DNA of 20,722 nt, from contig JAMCWV010000074.1 of assembly GCA_023481025.1 (NCBI GenBank), positions 4,948 to 25,669 of the forward strand, given 5' to 3'. Positions 8,901-16,682 of the stretch are shown here, one piece after another. Numbering within the stretch: the first letter of the stretch is position 1; each line of letters opens with the position of its first letter. The notes below the pieces were generated by a model, which worked only from the letters and a program-made list of their open reading frames with translations, ran no database searches and was not told the origin of the DNA. Source of the DNA: Gammaproteobacteria bacterium (GTDB taxonomy: Bacteria; Pseudomonadota; Gammaproteobacteria; Enterobacterales; Alteromonadaceae). Made by a program: the position numbers and the translations under genes.

Positions 8901-9213
8901 TGGCCCTTGGAACAGCAACCTTGATTTCCGCTTTGAGCAAGAAATCCCTGGTTTCATGGAAGGCCATAAAGGTTCGTTGTACATTGATATCCGCAACGTC
9001 TTCGCCCTGATGGGTGTTGATAACGAGCGCCACACCGTCAGCTTCTCTGACACTGGTATGCAGTTAGCGTCTATCGGTATCGACAGCGAAACTGGTCAAT
9101 ACATTTACGGCAGCCCGTTCAACAACTGGGACGACGGTATGGACAACGTGACTAACTACAACGCACGTGCCTCTACCTGGACTGCGAAAATTGGTGTTCG
9201 CTACCGCTTCTAA
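5959..9213 (+). CDS. Oar-like TonB-dependent outer-membrane receptor
   Basis: A 1084-residue outer-membrane receptor. A signal peptide (basic NKTKLTR, hydrophobic core, cleavage after AAVMA) is followed by a carboxypeptidase-regulatory-like beta-sandwich (about 30-115; SIRGQILDQQGQV). Then comes a TonB-box-like ERIAVTG, a plug domain (about 125-260) with NRQLTVAGNNPRFNSITVDG, and a long beta-barrel ending in RYRF with a terminal Phe, the usual outer-membrane assembly signal. The lead sandwich plus large barrel is the Oar plan, as in Myxococcus Oar and many Alteromonadales receptors. Codons are strongly skewed to GGT, CGT, AAC, GAC and CTG compared with neighbouring genes, suggesting high expression. 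It is monocistronic, diverging from cstA and ending at a strong terminator. The ligand is unknown; peptides or protein fragments are plausible. Confidence 0.92.
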   Translation: MTNKTKLTRIAAAVALTLGMSSAAVMAQETSSSIRGQILDQQGQVVSDTRVIIIHVPSGTTTTVTTNQSGNFTASGLRVGGPYRVVLENASFEAKTIEDIFLQLGDAYRLSAELAPQGQTQYERIAVTGRAINTTSLQAGSSSTWGAQEIQNMPTFDRDLKDVVRQNPLAADLGDSNRQLTVAGNNPRFNSITVDGIGQNDDFGLNSGGYPTNRSPISIDAIEQVSIEAVPFNARYSGFTGARINAVTRSGTNDFSGSVFYEYASDSLAGTPPVSRFNTDENASRPNLEFKEESIGFTLGGPILRDRLFFFAAYERYEEPTSIAQGPAGSSVVTPKNISPDLISEVQRIANDVYGVEAGDWNVNPTQNDEKILLKLDWNINEDHRLAFTYQRAEDEAANNTTTGGSTSLNLSSHWYARTQEMDNFAAQLYSNWTPDFSTEFKVSVKDVSTGQDPYLGRNYGQAQIRFLEEENAAGGAGQINIGPDRSRHANSLATTTTEIQGHAEYQLNDHRITAGVEYTDIDVFNEFVQDSLGSYVFESLADFENQFATTVNYQNAFTNDVRDAAAEFSYGTLAAYIQDSWDVTWDLTLNFGLRYERITGDDTPTFNQTFFDRYGFANNTSLDGQDLWLPRISFDYRVTDDITVRGGVGRFAGGRPNVWISNAFTNDGVTLVQAPRLDNVEGVNLVTVPEEMLNLQAGDGNTNPIDPNFKMPYDTRYSLAVDYDNLNFGYLGEGWFASAEFIYTEKDREVAWTNLAKAPLLDDSGNQVTSRGGRPLYVSYDPLAGDRPDEIGGFNTDRFDVMLTNVSGGRSIVSTFSLGNAWDNGLSFRAAYTNQDVRDITSGGSSTAHSNYNFQTAIDKQNPAVGTASFEVEHRFLASLNFRKEFIQGYASNFALFWDRASGRPYSHVHDAFRFRGFGDGSANNLWSSSNYLPYIPTGPDDTTVRYADNFSYEELARYIDEAGLARYAGGYVPRNESGRGPWNSNLDFRFEQEIPGFMEGHKGSLYIDIRNVFALMGVDNERHTVSFSDTGMQLASIGIDSETGQYIYGSPFNNWDDGMDNVTNYNARASTWTAKIGVRYRF

Positions 9214-9256
9214 TCCACCCCATGTGGTTGAGATAAGCGTTTAGTCACAACATAGT

Positions 9257-9288
9257 AAAAAGCCCGTCAGGCAACTGACGGGCTTTTT
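9257..9288. terminator. Bidirectional rho-independent terminator between the receptor gene and recQ
   Basis: A 14-bp perfect stem (AAAAAGCCCGTCAG / CTGACGGGCTTTTT) encloses a GCAA tetraloop at 9271-9274. The A-tract on one side and T-tract on the other give a U-run in either direction, suiting the convergent receptor gene and recQ. The remaining bases of 9214-9354 show nothing else. Confidence 0.92.
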
Positions 9289-9354
9289 GTTTTGGGCTGG
9301 GGTAAAAAGTCGTTTAAGTGAACGGGGTAAAGTTTTTATTTAGAAAGGGGGTTG

Positions 9355-11196
9355 CTATTCGACGTCTGCAGCGAGGTAGTCAGAAATTTCATTGAGGAAG
9401 GCTTCACCATAGCGCTCAAGCTTCACCTGACCAACCCCTGACACCTGCAGAAATTCAGCGGGTGTAGTGGGTAAACGGGTGGCCATATCCTGTAAACAGG
9501 AATCGCCAAATACCACGTAAGGCGGCACTTCGGCCTGTTCAGCAATGCGTTTACGTAACTTGCGTAAGCGACCAAAGAGGACCTTGTCGTGATTGCCCCG
9601 GTCCACCACCTTCGCACTGGTTTGGATAGCCTGTAATCGTGGTTTGGCCAGCGTCAGCGCTACTTCGCCACGCAACACCGGTCGCGCGTTTTCTGCCAGG
9701 TGCAGCGCGCTATGACGACGAATATCCTGGATCAACAGCCCACGGTGAATGAGCTGGCGAATGACGGAGACCCAATGTTCGACCGACTCTTCTTTGCCAA
9801 TGCCATAGGTGCTTAACTGGTCATGCTTTTGCTGCTTAATCTTTTGCGTCTGCGCGCCACGTAATACCTCAACAATGTAATTGACCCCATACTGCTGGCC
9901 GCTACGGTAGACACAGCTTAATGCTTTTTGCGCGTCCACAGTGCCGTCGTATTGCTTGGGTGGTTGCAGGCAAAGATCGCAGTTACCACATGGCTTTTCA
10001 CGGTATTCGCCAAAGTAATTAAGCAGCACCAGGCGGCGGCACGTTTGCGCCTCGGCAAACGAGGTCATCGCATGAAACTTTTGTCGCTCCACACGAATTC
10101 GCTCACTATCCGGCTGCTCATCAAACAAGCGCCAAATCCATGCGGCGTCACCGGGTTCGTAAAACATTACAGCTTCCGAGGCGACGCCGTCACGCCCTGC
10201 CCGGCCGGTTTCCTGATAATAGGCCTCAACGCTGCGTGGAATGTCGTAGTGCAGTACAAAACGCACGTTGGGTTTGTTGATGCCCATACCAAACGCAATG
10301 GTAGCAACCACCACGTCAATGTCGTCGCGCAAAAAGCCATGCAAGGTGGCACGCTTTTCGTCGTGAGGAAGACCGGCGTGGTAGGGGGATGCTTTGACCC
10401 CTTCAATGCTTAGCTTAAGCGCCAGCTCTTCGGTCTTCTTGCGACTACCACAATAAATAATGCCTGACACGCCGCGCTGAGATTTGACGTACTCCACCAC
10501 CTGTTTCAGTGGTTTAAATTTTTCCTGCACCAGATAACGAATATTCGGCCGGTCAAATGAGCTTTGAAACACCATCGGGTCGCGCAACGCCAGGCGATGC
10601 AGAATATCGTCACGGGTAACGTGGTCGGCGGTTGCGGTGAGTGCAAGAATCGGTACCTGGGGTAATAGCTGACGCAACTCGCCAAGGCGACCGTATTCAG
10701 GCCTGAAGTCATGGCCCCACTGCGAGATACAGTGCGCTTCATCCACCGCCACCAGTGACACCTGCAAGGTTTGCAAGCGCTCAGCAAAGGCAGGCGTGAG
10801 AATTCGTTCTGGTGCGACATACAGAAGTTTAATGGTACCGTCCTGCAACGCTCTGAGCACTTCCATCACTTCATGGCCTTGCATACCCGAGTGAATGGCC
10901 CCTGCAGGCACGCCCATGGCTTGCATCGCGCTCACCTAGGCATCCATCAAGGAAACCAGCGGCGACACCACCACGGTCAACCCAGGCAGAATGAGCGCCG
11001 GTAACTGGTAACACAATGACTTACCGCCGCCGGTAGGCATCAACGCCACCGCGTCACGCCCGTGTAGTACCGCATCGATAACGTCTTCCTGGCCATCGCG
11101 GAAGACCTGATAACCGAATACGCGTTTGAGCACGCTAAGTGCGTGGGTCATTGTGTCTGCAGACACGGCCAGATTGTGCTCATAGGGTTGTTGCAT
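9355..11196 (-). pseudogene. recQ: ATP-dependent DNA helicase RecQ, interrupted by one in-frame TAG
   Basis: The two halves lie in one frame and together give a normal-length RecQ of about 613 codons. The first part (11196-10939) has the Q-motif GYQVFRDGQ and Walker A PTGGGKS and stops in [10 protein letters not shown] at a TAG (10938-10936). The frame resumes at once with VSAMQAMGV, so the stop replaces the conserved glutamine, consistent with a CAG to TAG change. The second part has DEAHCISQWGHDFRPEY, LALTATAD, QETGRAGRDG, the four-cysteine zinc site (C-x16-CGNCDLC) and a C-terminal HRDC domain. RecQ unwinds DNA in recombination and fork repair. The start ATG at 11196 is preferred because a -10-like TACAAT (11238-11233) excludes the longer frame to 11262; ATG 11151 is an alternative. 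True mutation and base error cannot be told apart here. Confidence 0.88.
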
Positions 11197-11208
11197 CAGG
11201 ATAACCAG

Positions 11209-11237
11209 TTGACGGAATTTTCTTCGCCCCCTATTGT
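11209..11237 (+). promoter_or_regulatory. Sigma-70 promoter for yigI-rarD
   Basis: TTGACG (11209-11214), a 17-bp spacer and TATTGT (11232-11237) give 5/6 and 4/6 matches. Transcription would start near 11244, about 25 bases before the yigI ATG. The minus-strand recQ -10 candidate TACAAT (11238-11233) overlaps the same bases, so the divergent promoters may compete. Confidence 0.55.
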
Positions 11238-11268
11238 ATGCGTCCCGACCCTCAATAACCATTTACAA

Positions 11269-11727
11269 ATGCCGACTTCTCCCTTGCTTGCTCAAATTTC
11301 GACCTTAATGAACGAACAAATTCCCTTTCATCGCCTTATCGGGCTTGAGGTGACACGCTTCGCGTCCGATATTTCGGAAGTTCAGTTTCGCTGGAAACCT
11401 GAACTGATTGGCAACGCCCCCCAGGGGATTTTACATGGTGGCGTCACTGCCACTGCGCTGGATATGTGTGGCGGCTTGGTAGGCATTGCCAGTGTGGTTG
11501 AGAAAATGCCCCATGACACCGCCCCAGAAGAAGTCATCAAGCGAATCAGCCGCTGTGGGACTATCGATCTTCGCGTCGATTATGTGCGCCCCGGACGCGG
11601 TGAAACCTTTATTACTACCGCTCACATTATCCGTTCAGGTAACAAAGTAGCGGTCGCGCGGATGGAATTACACAATCAGGACAACATGCTGATTGCCTTT
11701 GGTACCGGCACATATATGGTGGGGTAA
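11269..11727 (+). CDS. yigI: YigI-family hotdog-fold acyl-CoA thioesterase
   Basis: A 152-residue cytosolic hotdog-fold protein closely resembling E. coli YigI (155 residues), which I recall being reported as a medium- to long-chain acyl-CoA thioesterase. Visible signatures are ILHGGVTATALDMCGG on the central hotdog helix, GTIDLRVDYVRPGRG, and the C-terminal block SGNKVAVARMELHNQD ending in TYMVG. The ATG at 11269 is chosen over the longer frame to 11143 because it gives the family length and lies downstream of a good promoter; its ribosome-binding site is poor. rarD begins 3 bp after its stop, so the two form an operon, as both genes are also neighbours in E. coli. Confidence 0.88.
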   Translation: MPTSPLLAQISTLMNEQIPFHRLIGLEVTRFASDISEVQFRWKPELIGNAPQGILHGGVTATALDMCGGLVGIASVVEKMPHDTAPEEVIKRISRCGTIDLRVDYVRPGRGETFITTAHIIRSGNKVAVARMELHNQDNMLIAFGTGTYMVG

Positions 11728-11730
11728 ATT

Positions 11731-12690
11731 TTGAAAGAGAGTAGTGCAGCAACAACCAGTACTGGCAGCAATGAATTTGTGCAGGAACAAGAAAAGCGTG
11801 CTCGAGAGGGCGTGCTCTTTGCTATAGCCGCCTATACGATTTGGGGGCTGGCGCCGATTTATTTCAAGGCAGTAGCCCATGTGCCCGCATTTGAAGTGCT
11901 TGCTCACCGCATCATCTGGGCCTTTATTCTGGTCCTGGTGCTGATTATCGCTACCGGCCGTATGCAGCGGGTGGTGGCGGCATTTAAACACCCTGCGTTA
12001 CTGGCAAAACTGGCCATCGCCGCCTGTTTAATTGGCTTTAACTGGCTGTTGTTTATATGGTCGGTGGCCAATGACTTTATTCTTGAAGCGAGCCTGGGGT
12101 ATTACATCAACCCCTTATTGAATGTGGTGCTGGGCATGGTCTTCTTTGCCGAGCGTTTGCGCCGCTTACAGATTGTCGCGGTAGGGATGGCCCTGCTCGG
12201 CGTGCTCATTCAGATAGTAACCTTCGGTTCGGTGCCTTGGGTGGCCCTTGCCCTGGCATGCTCGTTTGCCATCTACGGCGCGATGCGTAAGAAATTGCCG
12301 TTCGACTCGTTGACCGGGTTATGGCTTGAAATTCTGCTATTGCTGCCGTTTATTCTGATCTGGTTCACCTTTTTCGCGCAAAGTGATACCACCAACCTGC
12401 TCGAAAATGGCTGGCAATTGAATACTTTGCTAGTGATGGCCGGGGTGATTACCACCATCCCGTTATTATTTTTTACCGGTGCTGCCCAGCGTATCCGCTA
12501 CTCGACCCTTGGATTTTTCCAATACATGGCGCCGAGTTTGATGTTTGTGCTGGCTGTGGCCGTTTATGGGGAGGCGCTCACTGTAGATAAGATGATTACA
12601 TTCGGGTTTATCTGGAGTGCGCTGGCTATCTATTCATTCGACGCTGCCCGCACCCACCGCCACGCGGTGAAGGCGGCGCGGGTCCGGTAA
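11731..12690 (+). CDS. rarD: RarD, EamA-family inner-membrane transporter
   Basis: A 319-residue, roughly ten-segment membrane protein of the drug/metabolite transporter superfamily, clearly orthologous to RarD ('chloramphenicol-sensitive protein'). Its natural substrate is not established. Diagnostic blocks include AAYTIWGLAPIYFKAV, EASLGYYINPLLNVVLGM, LGFFQYMAPSLMFVLAVAVY and the C-terminal TFGFIWSALAIYSFDA. No ATG fits; a TTG at 11731 preceded by GGTGGGG is the best start, giving a polar N-terminal tail of about 27 residues before the first membrane segment. A GTG at 11779 is the alternative and would match the E. coli length (296) better. It is coupled to yigI and ends converging on uvrD. 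Confidence 0.9.
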   Translation: MKESSAATTSTGSNEFVQEQEKRAREGVLFAIAAYTIWGLAPIYFKAVAHVPAFEVLAHRIIWAFILVLVLIIATGRMQRVVAAFKHPALLAKLAIAACLIGFNWLLFIWSVANDFILEASLGYYINPLLNVVLGMVFFAERLRRLQIVAVGMALLGVLIQIVTFGSVPWVALALACSFAIYGAMRKKLPFDSLTGLWLEILLLLPFILIWFTFFAQSDTTNLLENGWQLNTLLVMAGVITTIPLLFFTGAAQRIRYSTLGFFQYMAPSLMFVLAVAVYGEALTVDKMITFGFIWSALAIYSFDAARTHRHAVKAARVR

Positions 12691-12709
12691 TGGCATTGCG
12701 GGTTTATTG

Positions 12710-12734
12710 GTAGGTCAGGCGGCGTCTGACCTAC
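12710..12734. terminator. Hairpin without U-tract at the rarD/uvrD convergence
   Basis: A perfect 9-bp stem GTAGGTCAG / CTGACCTAC with a 7-nt loop lies between the two convergent stop codons and includes the uvrD stop. No T-run follows on either strand, so it is at best a weak terminator or an RNA 3'-end stabiliser. Confidence 0.45.
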
Positions 12735-14905
12735 GACGCAATCGGTGTCAATTTCGCGTAGGCGACCACCAGCCATTTACTGCCGCGCTCGTCGAAATTG
12801 ATTTGAATCCGGCTTTGTGGGCCGCTGCCTTCGTAATTAAGCACCGTTCCCTCACCAAAGCTGGCATGCAACACCCGCTGCCCCAACTGATAACCTGTTT
12901 GCTCAAAGGTTTCATGGCTTGCCCCTGAATGAAACCGACCTCGTGTCGCAGCTGGTTGCGTCACTTTGGTTTGCATACGCACTTCGTCCAATGCCTCTGG
13001 AGGCATTTCACCAATAAATCGGCTCTTGCGGTGGAACTGCTCCTGCCCGTACAAACGTCGGCTTTCTGCATAGGTAATGACCAACTGCTGCTTCGCCCGG
13101 GTCATCCCGACGTAACAAAGCCGACGCTCCTCTTCAAGACGGCCAGGTTCACCCATAGATTGCTGGGAAGGAAATAGCCCTTCTTCCACACCAACCATAA
13201 ACACTAATGGGAACTCGAGCCCCTTGGCACTGTGTAGTGTCATCAACTGCACCGCGTCCTGATGTTCATCGGCCTGCTCTTCGCCGGCTTCAAGCGCGGC
13301 ATGGGCGAGGAATTCGGCCAGCGGCGGCATATCCTCTTCCCCGCTAGGCATAAAGCTCTCGGTCGCACTCACCAGTTCGCCGAGGTTTTCCACCCGGGTC
13401 TCCGCTTTCTCGCTCTTTTCCGATTTATACATCGCCATCAAGCCGCTGCGTTTAATCGCAATATCCGTTTGCTTAGACAACGAGAGATCTGTGCATTCGT
13501 CTTCCAGTTGATTGATCAACTCTACAAAGCTCGCTACCGCATTCTTTGCCCGCCCGGTCAGACGGTTTTCGCGCACCAGGAAGCGCGCAGCCTCCCACAT
13601 CGGTAGTTGCTGATCTTTTGCCGCTTCCCGAATCAGGCCCAGAGTGCGATCACCAATGCCGCGGCTTGGCGTGTTAATCACCCGTTCAAAGGCAGCATCA
13701 TCAATCCGGTTACTAATCAGTCGCAAGTACGCCAGCGCGTCTTTAATTTCCTGGCGATCGAAGAAACGTAAACCACCATAAATGCGATAGGCGATATTGG
13801 CATATAGCAGCGTCTCTTCCAGCACCCGCGACTGCGCATTTGAGCGATACAGAATCGCGACGTCCTGTAAGGCATTGCCTTGCTCAAGCCACTGCTGAAT
13901 ACTGCCTACCACATAGCGGGCTTCGTCCTGCTCGTTAAACGCCGAATACACTTTAATCTGATCACCAGCAGCGCCGTCGGTCCATAAATCTTTACCTAAA
14001 CGGTCGCTGTTATTAGCGATGACCTGGTTAGACGCATTCAAAATGGTACTGGTGGAACGATAATTCTGCTCCAGCCGAATGGTTTCTGCGCCTTTGAAGT
14101 CACGTAAAAAATGCTGCAGGTTTTCAACCTGTGCGCCGCGCCAGCCGTAGATGGACTGGTCGTCATCACCCACAATCGTTACCCGGTTATCTTTACCAGC
14201 GAGCAAACGCACCCATGCGTACTGAATTGCGTTCGTGTCCTGGAATTCGTCTACCAGAATATGGCGGAAGCGACGTTGATAATGCTCTCGTACGTACTGA
14301 TTGTCTCGCAGCAGCTCATGCGCCCGCAGCAACAGTTCAGCAAAGTCGACTAAGCCAGAGCGATCGCAGGACTCCTGGTAGGTCTGATAAATTTGTTTGT
14401 GGGTCTGTTCAGCAACATCATAGGCATCGATATGGTGGGCGCGCAGGCCCTCATCTTTCTTACCGTTGATATACCACTGGGCCTGCTTTGCCGGCCATTG
14501 TTTCTCATCTATATTGAGGGCGCGAATGGTGCGCTTGACCAGCCGCAGCTGATCATCACTGTCGAGGATTTGGAAATTTTGTGGCAAGCCTGCGTCTTTA
14601 TAGTGCGCGCGCAGGAGGCGATGAGCAAGGCCATGGAAAGTGCCAATCCACATCTGCCGGACATCACGACCCATTAAAGCTTCAATACGCCCTCGCATTT
14701 CGGCCGCGGCTTTATTGGTGAAGGTCACAGCCATCACCGACAGTGGCGAGTGGTTCATCACCTGAATCAACCAGGCGATACGATGCACCAATACTCGGGT
14801 CTTACCACTACCAGCCCCGGCCAGCACTAGCATGTCCTGCTCTTCAGCGCTCACTGCCTGGCGCTGTTTATCGTTTAAACCATCGAGTAAATAAGATACG
14901 TCCAC
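12731..14905 (-). CDS. uvrD: DNA helicase II UvrD
   Basis: A 724-residue SF1A 3'-5' helicase acting in nucleotide-excision and mismatch repair. Motifs in order: Walker A LAGAGSGKT near the N-terminus, VTFTNKAAAEM, Walker B VDEFQDTN, GDDDQSIYGWRGA, LEQNYRST, LMTLHSAKGLEF and YVGMTRAK. A C-terminal Tudor-like segment starts about GQRVLHASFGEGTV and ends near TPIAS. The GTG at 14905 is taken as start: GTG-Asp-Val-Ser-Tyr-Leu-Leu aligns with the E. coli MDVSYLL start, and GGGGCAGG lies just upstream. A TTG at 14917 is in frame but has no ribosome-binding site. Length agrees with E. coli (720). It has its own LexA-controlled promoter, separate from the yigB operon upstream. Confidence 0.95.
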   Translation of the reverse strand: MDVSYLLDGLNDKQRQAVSAEEQDMLVLAGAGSGKTRVLVHRIAWLIQVMNHSPLSVMAVTFTNKAAAEMRGRIEALMGRDVRQMWIGTFHGLAHRLLRAHYKDAGLPQNFQILDSDDQLRLVKRTIRALNIDEKQWPAKQAQWYINGKKDEGLRAHHIDAYDVAEQTHKQIYQTYQESCDRSGLVDFAELLLRAHELLRDNQYVREHYQRRFRHILVDEFQDTNAIQYAWVRLLAGKDNRVTIVGDDDQSIYGWRGAQVENLQHFLRDFKGAETIRLEQNYRSTSTILNASNQVIANNSDRLGKDLWTDGAAGDQIKVYSAFNEQDEARYVVGSIQQWLEQGNALQDVAILYRSNAQSRVLEETLLYANIAYRIYGGLRFFDRQEIKDALAYLRLISNRIDDAAFERVINTPSRGIGDRTLGLIREAAKDQQLPMWEAARFLVRENRLTGRAKNAVASFVELINQLEDECTDLSLSKQTDIAIKRSGLMAMYKSEKSEKAETRVENLGELVSATESFMPSGEEDMPPLAEFLAHAALEAGEEQADEHQDAVQLMTLHSAKGLEFPLVFMVGVEEGLFPSQQSMGEPGRLEEERRLCYVGMTRAKQQLVITYAESRRLYGQEQFHRKSRFIGEMPPEALDEVRMQTKVTQPAATRGRFHSGASHETFEQTGYQLGQRVLHASFGEGTVLNYEGSGPQSRIQINFDERGSKWLVVAYAKLTPIAS

Positions 14906-14952
14906 AACCTGCCCCAAGTCACTAATCAGTTCGCTATATAGCCTGTTTGCAT

Positions 14953-14981
14953 AGTCTAAGCGCCATATACTGTATATGCAA
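14953..14981 (-). promoter_or_regulatory. uvrD promoter
   Basis: On the minus strand TTGCAT (14981-14976), a 17-bp spacer and TAGACT (14958-14953) form a sigma-70 promoter with 4/6 matches in each box. Transcription would begin near 14946, about 40 bases before the uvrD GTG. The -35 box lies inside the LexA box. Confidence 0.6.
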
Positions 14982-14985
14982 CCAG
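14970..14985. promoter_or_regulatory. LexA (SOS) box upstream of uvrD
   Basis: CTGTATATGCAACCAG fits the LexA consensus CTG-N10-CAG with an AT-rich centre, and is close to the known E. coli uvrD box, which differs at only a few central bases. It overlaps the -35 region of the uvrD promoter, so bound LexA would block it. This predicts induction of uvrD by DNA damage. Confidence 0.8.
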
Positions 14986-14995
14986 CATGCCTGGC

Positions 14996-15715
14996 TTAAT
15001 GGCCATCGAGTACCTGTTGCAACGCTGGTAAGTGGGTAATCGTAACCGTAGGTAACCAGGTCAACTGCTTGCTATGCAGCCCGGACTCATTGAGCCACAC
15101 GCTCTGCGCGCCAAATCGCGCTGCACCCTGGACATCACTGACTGGGTGATCTCCAATATGGAGTAATTCAGCAGGCGCAAAACCAAGGTCCTGGCGCGCA
15201 GCCTCGAACATGTCAGTGGTCGGTTTACCGCGCAGCGTGGGGCTCGGCTGCCACGCTTGGGTAAAGTAATCCTGTAGCCCAAGCTTTTGAATGTCTGCAT
15301 TACCATTGGAAATCGCTAACAATGGAAAGCGTCCAGCTAATGCCGCGAGCAGCTGATGTACCTCTGCGGCGATATCCACATCATTGCGATGACTTAGAAA
15401 GTGCGCCATCGCCTGCTCACTTGCTGCAGTGGCTGCGGATTTTGCAACACCGCTTTGCACCAGCCCTTCACTTAGGGTTGCCAGGCGTAACGCGGTCATA
15501 TTGCTTGCCAGTGTGGAGTCGCTGGCGGCCAGTCGATCTCTCAGTGACCGCCAGTCATTAAGCTGTAAGCGCTGGGTTTGTGGGTGTTCGGTGTGTAAGT
15601 GTGCAAGCAATGCCTGCTCTGCCCGCAGCATCACTGGCTCGTTGTCATAAAGGGTGTCATCGAGATCGAAACTGATGATTTTAACGGGTCGTAAACGGCG
15701 ATGAAACTGGATCAT
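14996..15715 (-). CDS. yigB: YigB-like HAD-superfamily phosphatase
   Basis: A 239-residue HAD hydrolase corresponding to E. coli YigB (238 residues), which dephosphorylates FMN and precursors in flavin metabolism. HAD motifs: I FDLDDTLYDN near residue 17, II ISNGN, III the lysine in GKPTTDMF, and IV HIGDHPVSD. The frame is open to 15784, but the ATG at 15715 gives an N-terminus (MIQFHRRLRPVKI) matching YigB and has AGG upstream. It lies 25 bp after xerC and ends the lptM-lysA-dapF operon; uvrD follows 90 bp later with its own promoter. Substrate assignment is from orthology only. Confidence 0.88.
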   Translation of the reverse strand: MIQFHRRLRPVKIISFDLDDTLYDNEPVMLRAEQALLAHLHTEHPQTQRLQLNDWRSLRDRLAASDSTLASNMTALRLATLSEGLVQSGVAKSAATAASEQAMAHFLSHRNDVDIAAEVHQLLAALAGRFPLLAISNGNADIQKLGLQDYFTQAWQPSPTLRGKPTTDMFEAARQDLGFAPAELLHIGDHPVSDVQGAARFGAQSVWLNESGLHSKQLTWLPTVTITHLPALQQVLDGH

Positions 15716-15740
15716 ACTGCTACCTGTGAGTGTACTGACT

Positions 15741-16658
15741 TTAAGATTTTTTCCGTGCGCGCGGGTGGGCGTTGTCATACACACTGGCTAAGTGCTGAAA
15801 ATCAAGGTGGGTGTACACCTGAGTCGTGCTCAGGTTCGCATGCCCCAGTAGTTCCTGCACTGCGCGCAAATCACCACTGGATTCGAGCATATGTGAAGCG
15901 AAGCTATGGCGCAGCTTATGTGGGTGCACATGGTCTGCGATGCCCCGCTGCTGCGCCCACTGGCGCAAACGTAACTGAACTGAACGCGTGGTCAGGCGAG
16001 TCCCGCGCTGCCCGAGAAACAGCGCTCGGTTACCCCGCTGTCCGGTTGCACTTAACAGCTCCCCACGCACTTTCACCCACGCCTGTAACCATTTATCGGC
16101 TTCGCGCCCGTAGGGTACGATACGGGTTTTATTACCCTTACCGGTGACTCGCAGCTCGCGCTGCGAATTCAAATCTGCAAGATCAACGCTAACCAGTTCT
16201 GATACGCGCAGGCCGCAACTGTAGATCAGCTCGAACATTGCCCGGTCTCTAATCCCTAAGGGATCGCTTGGGGTCTCATCAAGCAGGTGAGCGACACCGT
16301 CTACGTCCATATTCTTTGGTAGCCGTTTACCGGCTTTAGGCGCGCGTACCGAACGGGCCGGATTACTGCTGAGGACGCCTTTACTGATTAAAAAGTCACA
16401 TAGGCTACGCAGCGCCGCTAAACGTTGCTGAATAGTCGCAATACCAATGTCCTGACGGCGCCAGCTAATCACCATCGACTCAATCGCGCGAGGGGCAAGG
16501 GTAGACCAGTCCTTGAAGCTTTGCTGGTGCAGGGCTTCTGTAATGACTCCGAGCTGGCGCTGATAGCCACTGCAGGTATGCACCGAGTATCCACGGGCAC
16601 CACGCAGGTAATCAATAAATTCATCGATTGGTTGGGTCAGTGCCTGGGGAAGACTCAT
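15741..16658 (-). CDS. xerC: Tyrosine recombinase XerC
   Basis: A 305-residue site-specific recombinase that acts with XerD at dif to resolve chromosome dimers at division. The N-terminal SAM-like DNA-binding domain covers about 1-100. The catalytic set is complete: Arg151 (SCGLRVSEL), Lys174 (GKGNK), His247 and Arg250 (HKLRHSFA), His273 (GHANLS) and Tyr282 (YTHL). The chromosomal setting dapF-DUF484-xerC-yigB identifies it as XerC rather than XerD or an integron/phage integrase. The ATG at 16658 is 24 bp after the DUF484 gene. Confidence 0.95.
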   Translation of the reverse strand: MSLPQALTQPIDEFIDYLRGARGYSVHTCSGYQRQLGVITEALHQQSFKDWSTLAPRAIESMVISWRRQDIGIATIQQRLAALRSLCDFLISKGVLSSNPARSVRAPKAGKRLPKNMDVDGVAHLLDETPSDPLGIRDRAMFELIYSCGLRVSELVSVDLADLNSQRELRVTGKGNKTRIVPYGREADKWLQAWVKVRGELLSATGQRGNRALFLGQRGTRLTTRSVQLRLRQWAQQRGIADHVHPHKLRHSFASHMLESSGDLRAVQELLGHANLSTTQVYTHLDFQHLASVYDNAHPRARKKS

Positions 16659-16682
16659 TGGCTACACTCTTCGGTTATCTGC

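Noticed and set aside
9928..10413. 161-codon open frame on the plus strand
   Set aside because: Antisense to the zinc-site and helicase region of recQ; no ribosome-binding site and no recognisable motifs.
9355..10935. A separate 526-residue helicase gene starting at a GTG at 10935
   Set aside because: The GTG follows directly after the amber codon with no ribosome-binding site, and the missing N-terminus is encoded in the same frame just upstream. It is the second half of recQ, not its own gene.
15741..16658. Phage or integron integrase marking a mobile element
   Set aside because: The tyrosine recombinase is in the conserved dapF-DUF484-xerC-yigB setting, with no attachment repeats or phage genes around it.
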